The notes beneath the pieces are model-generated. The model ran no database searches and had not been told where the DNA came from. It saw only the letters and a program-made list of their open reading frames with translations. This document shows positions 61,851-64,000 of a stretch of DNA of 64,000 bases, piece by piece. The stretch is from Ensifer sp. WSM1721 (GTDB taxonomy: Bacteria; Pseudomonadota; Alphaproteobacteria; Rhizobiales; Rhizobiaceae): NCBI RefSeq assembly GCF_000513895.2, contig NZ_CP165783.1:1178001-1242000 (forward strand). The letters are read 5' to 3'. Numbering within the stretch: position 1 is the first letter of the stretch; each line of letters opens with the position of its first letter. Position numbers and translations under genes: made by a program.

Positions 61851-61971
61851 AGTAGCTAACCCGCCGGCTTGATTTGCTGGCGGTACCGACATCACGAGAG
61901 CGCCGTAAACTCTCGCCAGAGGGGCCCGGCACCAATGTTCATCCCGCGTTCCGATGTCCAAGAGCGGGATG
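61738..61971 (-). promoter_or_regulatory. Structured 5' leader of the DUF475 gene
   Basis: Read on the minus strand from 61971: hairpin CATCCCGC/GCGGGATG (61940-61971), hairpin CGAGAG/CTCTCG, hairpin CCGCC/GGCGG, then a terminator-like stem with nine U residues and finally the ribosome site. TerC-superfamily genes in other bacteria are often under yybP-ykoY manganese riboswitches, but I could not match that consensus here. Confidence 0.5.
61795..61827 (-). terminator. Terminator-like hairpin inside the DUF475 leader
   Basis: Minus strand CGCATGCGCC-TATTC-GGCTGTGCG (9 pairs including two G-U, one bulge) directly followed by nine T. It lies 58 bases upstream of the DUF475 start, so either it ends an upstream transcript or it is an attenuator. 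Confidence 0.65.
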
Positions 61972-62095
61972 CCACTTAATTAGCAATGCCGCGCGTCGCG
62001 TCAAGGGTTGAGCGGCGGGCTCTTGCCGCCGCCGGTGATGCAGTCCCGGGTAACCCCATACGTGGCGTTCTCGACTTTGTTCTCCTTTTCCGGGT

Positions 62096-62121
62096 GGAAC
62101 CAAAGCCCTGGTCTGCCGGTT
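62096..62121 (+). promoter_or_regulatory. Candidate EcfG/RpoE2 promoter of DUF982 gene 1
   Basis: GGAAC at 62096-62100, 17-base spacer, GGTT at 62118-62121 (one change from CGTT). The DUF982 start is 36 bases downstream. Confidence 0.45.
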
Positions 62122-62157
62122 TCTTTGGACCGGCAACAACCCGCGAGGCAAAGTGTC

Positions 62158-62409
62158 ATGCACTGTTTCTGGTGGGATAAAAGCGTCGAACTGGAGCTCG
62201 GAGAGACGGGTAAATATCGCGACGTGAAAAGTACCCGCGAGGCTGTCGAATGCCTCCTGCTGCGTTGGCCGCAGCGGGACGGACGCGCGCTGGCCGCGGC
62301 CAAGCGGACGTGCCTCCAGGCGCTCGAAGGCAAGGTCAAGACCGAAAAGGCCCGCAGGGCCTTCATAAAGGCGGCGGAAGAGGCGCATATCTTGATCCGC
62401 AGCCAATAG
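62158..62409 (+). CDS. DUF982 protein 1
   Basis: 83 residues: STREAVECLLLRWPQRDGRA, AKRTCLQALEG and ARRAFIKAAEEAHI match the DUF982 pattern (helix, WP-x-x-G-turn, Cys/Ala helix, AR-AF-AA-EA helix). Soluble small helical proteins of unknown function, expanded in Rhizobiales. The ATG at 62158 (MHCFWWDKS) is used because the upstream extension looks non-coding; GAGG is 10 bases upstream. First of three adjacent homologues and preceded by a stress-type promoter candidate. Confidence 0.88.
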   Translation: MHCFWWDKSVELELGETGKYRDVKSTREAVECLLLRWPQRDGRALAAAKRTCLQALEGKVKTEKARRAFIKAAEEAHILIRSQ

Positions 62410-62600
62410 CAGCCGAGGCCGTCCAATCGCCAAGCCCTTGGCGGGTCCGCGATGAGGGCTTGGTCTGCGAGGGGCCGGCGACACCGTTCACTTCGGGACG
62501 GCGCGCCCTAAATAGGGTTCATCAAATCGAGGGTGCGCACTGTGCACAGCGCCCATTGCCTCGCATCGCGATATGCCGGACCCGCGCAAGGAAGCAAGCC

Positions 62601-62891
62601 ATGTACGAGATCCCCTGGGGCAAGCCCGTGAACGTCAACATGCTGGACGGCAGATGCCGAACCGTTATAGGCCCGCTCGACGCCATGAAATGCCTGCAAA
62701 GCGAATGGCCCGTGAGAGACGGCGCCTATTACGGCTGCGCGGTCCGCGCGTGTAATGCGGCTCTGAGACACAAGAAACGGCCCGAAGAGGCGCGGGCCGC
62801 CTTCATCGCCGCTTCGCGAGAGGCCTTTCTGACGGTCCTGCCTGGCGTGGAGCAGGAGGTGAAGGACGATGGAAACCGGGCCCTGGAATGA
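62601..62891 (+). CDS. DUF982 protein 2
   Basis: 96 residues with the same frame of conserved positions (PLDAMKCLQSEWPVRDGAYY, AVRACNAALRHK, EARAAFIAASREAFL). AAGGAAG precedes the ATG. It has a C-terminal tail of about 15 residues absent from homologue 1. Its 3' end overlaps homologue 3 by 23 bases in another frame. Confidence 0.88.
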   Translation: MYEIPWGKPVNVNMLDGRCRTVIGPLDAMKCLQSEWPVRDGAYYGCAVRACNAALRHKKRPEEARAAFIAASREAFLTVLPGVEQEVKDDGNRALE

Positions 62892-63111
62892 ATGCGTCCC
62901 CGTTCGGATGCCGAACGACACGACGATCCACATGGTGTCGAACACGCGCCAGGCGGCGGAGCTGCTCATGAAGCACTGGCCGATCAGCCACGGCAAGGCC
63001 TATGAGAATGCGGTCGAAGTTTGCCAGGCCGCGCTCGAACGCGATTACCCTTCTTATGTAGCGCGGGCCGCCTTTGTCGCAGCAGCGAAAGAGGCACGCG
63101 TCATTCTGTGA
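62869..63111 (+). CDS. DUF982 protein 3
   Basis: 80 residues (NTRQAAELLMKHWPISHGKA, AVEVCQAALERD, ARAAFVAAAKEARVIL). AGGAGGTGAAGG just upstream, inside homologue 2, is a strong ribosome site and supports this start despite the overlap. Probably cotranscribed with homologue 2. Confidence 0.88.
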   Translation: METGPWNECVPVRMPNDTTIHMVSNTRQAAELLMKHWPISHGKAYENAVEVCQAALERDYPSYVARAAFVAAAKEARVIL

Positions 63112-63151
63112 ATAACGGCATCGGCCGTCGCAGCCCCTGTTCGTTCGAGAC

Positions 63152-63233
63152 CCTACAGCGCCGCGCGTCTTATCAGCCTTTTTGACTTGCTGCATGTCTC
63201 CTTAAATCGATCTCGATTTAAGGAGACATGCAG
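63152..63233. repeat. RIME copy with a deleted left palindrome
   Basis: CTACAGCGCCGCGCGTCTTATCAG begins as the left palindrome, but its return arm is missing; the right palindrome TGCATGTCTCCTTAAATCG...CGATTTAAGGAGACATGCA is complete. It ends 4 bases before the GGAAC of the promoter of the next gene. Confidence 0.8.
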
Positions 63234-63236
63234 TCG

Positions 63237-63262
63237 GGAACTCTTCGCCAGGCCTGCGTGTT
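63237..63262 (+). promoter_or_regulatory. Candidate EcfG/RpoE2 promoter of the iron-permease-like gene
   Basis: GGAAC at 63237-63241, 17-base spacer, TGTT at 63259-63262 (CGTGTT context). The gene start is 32 bases downstream. Confidence 0.55.
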
Positions 63263-63294
63263 GATCAGCGGATCAACGAACCTTGGGGTCTCGA

Positions 63295-63726
63295 ATGCAG
63301 AAGACCAATGAATTCAGCAAATTTGCAACCGCCGTTGCGGAGTATTCCGGGCGCCCCGCCATTTTCGTCCTGGCGCTCACCGTAGTCGTGGTGTGGGGTC
63401 TAACGGGCCCGCTCTTCGGCTTCTCCGAGACGTGGCAGCTCGTCATCAATACGGGCACCACGATCGTCACCTTCCTCATGGTCTTCGTTCTTCAGAACAC
63501 GCAAAACCGCGACGGCAAGGCGCTTCAGGCAAAGCTCGACGAGCTCATCCTCACGAGTTCGGCGGAAAACAAGTACGTCGGCATTGAAGAGCTGGACGAG
63601 AAGGAATTGAAGCGCATCAAGGAGATCCTCAAGCAGCACGCTCAGGACGAAGACACCCATGCGCTCCACGAGAAAGTCTCGCAGGTCGTTGGCCGGCGCT
63701 CGAAGGCCGGCGGCAAGCGAGAGTGA
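63295..63726 (+). CDS. Low-affinity iron permease family protein
   Basis: 143 residues: two membrane helices (about 23-42 and 52-73), the family motif FVLQNTQNRDGKALQAKLDEL at 69-90 and a charged C-terminal helix (DEKELKRIKEILKQHAQDED). Members are named after yeast Fet4 but bacterial proteins of this length are not proven transporters. The ATG at 63295 is preferred over a TTG at 63283. It has a stress-type promoter candidate and no cotranscribed neighbour. Confidence 0.85.
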   Translation: MQKTNEFSKFATAVAEYSGRPAIFVLALTVVVVWGLTGPLFGFSETWQLVINTGTTIVTFLMVFVLQNTQNRDGKALQAKLDELILTSSAENKYVGIEELDEKELKRIKEILKQHAQDEDTHALHEKVSQVVGRRSKAGGKRE

Positions 63727-63743
63727 TGGTCACCGGAGCGGAC

Positions 63744-63769
63744 GGAACCAAAACACGCCGCATTCCGTT
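63744..63769 (+). promoter_or_regulatory. EcfG/RpoE2-type promoter, full consensus
   Basis: GGAAC at 63744-63748, 17-base spacer, CGTT at 63766-63769: an exact match to the alphaproteobacterial EcfG consensus. It lies 79 bases before the start of the partial gene at 63849. Confidence 0.6.
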
Positions 63770-63848
63770 TTGGCTAACGAGCAGCGCGCGGCCGCGGAAA
63801 TCCGAGCGGCGTAACGAAGCGCCGGAACGCGAACGAGGAGGCGATCCT

Positions 63849-64000
63849 ATGCATCTCGTTGGGACGCAGGTCATACCGGAACAGGGTGGAAGAGCGGGCT
63901 TTACCGTCGAATTCGTCGGCGAAGGCGGTGAGATCGTTTCGGTCTCTCTGCGCAACGACACCGCGGCGAACCTCAACCGCCTGAATGCGGTCGAAAGGGC
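63849..64000 (+). CDS. Hypothetical protein, N-terminal fragment
   Basis: First 50 residues of a gene cut by the window end: MHLVGTQVIPEQGGRAGFTV then EFVGEGGEIVSVSLRNDTAA and NLNRLNAVERA. GAGGAGG lies 7 bases before the ATG. The alternating polar/hydrophobic pattern suggests beta strands. Family not recognised. A full-consensus EcfG-type promoter lies upstream. Confidence 0.6.
   Translation, partial: MHLVGTQVIPEQGGRAGFTVEFVGEGGEIVSVSLRNDTAANLNRLNAVER

Noticed and set aside
61738..61971. yybP-ykoY manganese riboswitch in the DUF475 leader
   Set aside because: The conserved loop sequences of that class could not be found; only the general leader/terminator layout fits.

Overview
The window looks like part of a secondary replicon (chromid) of a Sinorhizobium/Ensifer-type alphaproteobacterium. 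The basis is high-GC codon usage, several copies of the roughly 105-bp rhizobial two-palindrome intergenic repeat (RIME), rhizobial-style ABC importers with their own LacI/GntR regulators, and a gene content (gcl cluster, ligD/ku, glgA) that I recall from pSymB of S. meliloti. The species assignment is inference. I saw no tRNA, rRNA, CRISPR array, insertion sequence or prophage.

Layout. 1-3.6 kb (minus): asparagine-synthetase-like amidotransferase, free-standing acyl carrier protein and an AMP-forming acyl ligase that runs off the left edge. 3.6-7.2 kb: two small proteins, a VOC protein, an aldo/keto reductase and a membrane protein. 7.2-14.4 kb (minus): a GntR regulator, a D-erythronate-dehydrogenase-like gene, an SDR and a complete sugar-type ABC importer. 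14.5-20.9 kb: a divergent tetronate (L-threonate/D-erythronate) catabolic locus with OtnC and LacI on the minus strand, and MFS, LtnD, OtnI and OtnK on the plus strand, around three near-identical LacI operators. 21-26.1 kb: a ribose-type ABC importer with a divergent LacI gene. 26.2-33.3 kb (minus): DUF1349, DUF930, ureidoglycolate lyase, glycerate 2-kinase, tartronate semialdehyde reductase, hydroxypyruvate isomerase and glyoxylate carboligase. An IclR gene lies divergently and an inverted-repeat operator sits between them.

34.5-37.9 kb holds a LysR gene, a DctA-family carrier and ureidoglycine aminohydrolase. 37.9-43.8 kb is a bacterial NHEJ operon (ligD, ku) that continues, with 1-5 base junctions, into a BRCT-MerR-like-TPR protein, an alpha/beta hydrolase and exonuclease III. 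44-49 kb: DUF2905, a PEBP-like protein, glycogen synthase, an EamA exporter and an orphan amino-acid-binding protein. 49-52 kb: adenylate cyclase, ogt and a hypothetical gene. 52.6-59.2 kb: a 986-residue RTX protein convergent with a type I secretion ABC/MFP pair. 59.5-64 kb: a FixK-box-controlled universal stress protein, a DUF475/TerC membrane protein with a structured leader, three tandem DUF982 genes, a low-affinity-iron-permease-like protein and a partial gene.

How it fits together. Purine-derived ureidoglycine is converted by AllE and AllA to glyoxylate, then by Gcl, GlxR and glycerate kinase to 2-phosphoglycerate. Tetronates enter through DenD or LtnD and then OtnI, OtnK and OtnC to dihydroxyacetone phosphate. 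Five intergenic sites of the form GGAAC-N17-NGTT, matching the general-stress (EcfG/RpoE2) promoter shape, precede a 58-residue ORF, glgA, the first DUF982 gene, the iron-permease-like gene and the last partial gene. The right end of the window therefore looks like a stress-regulon patch.
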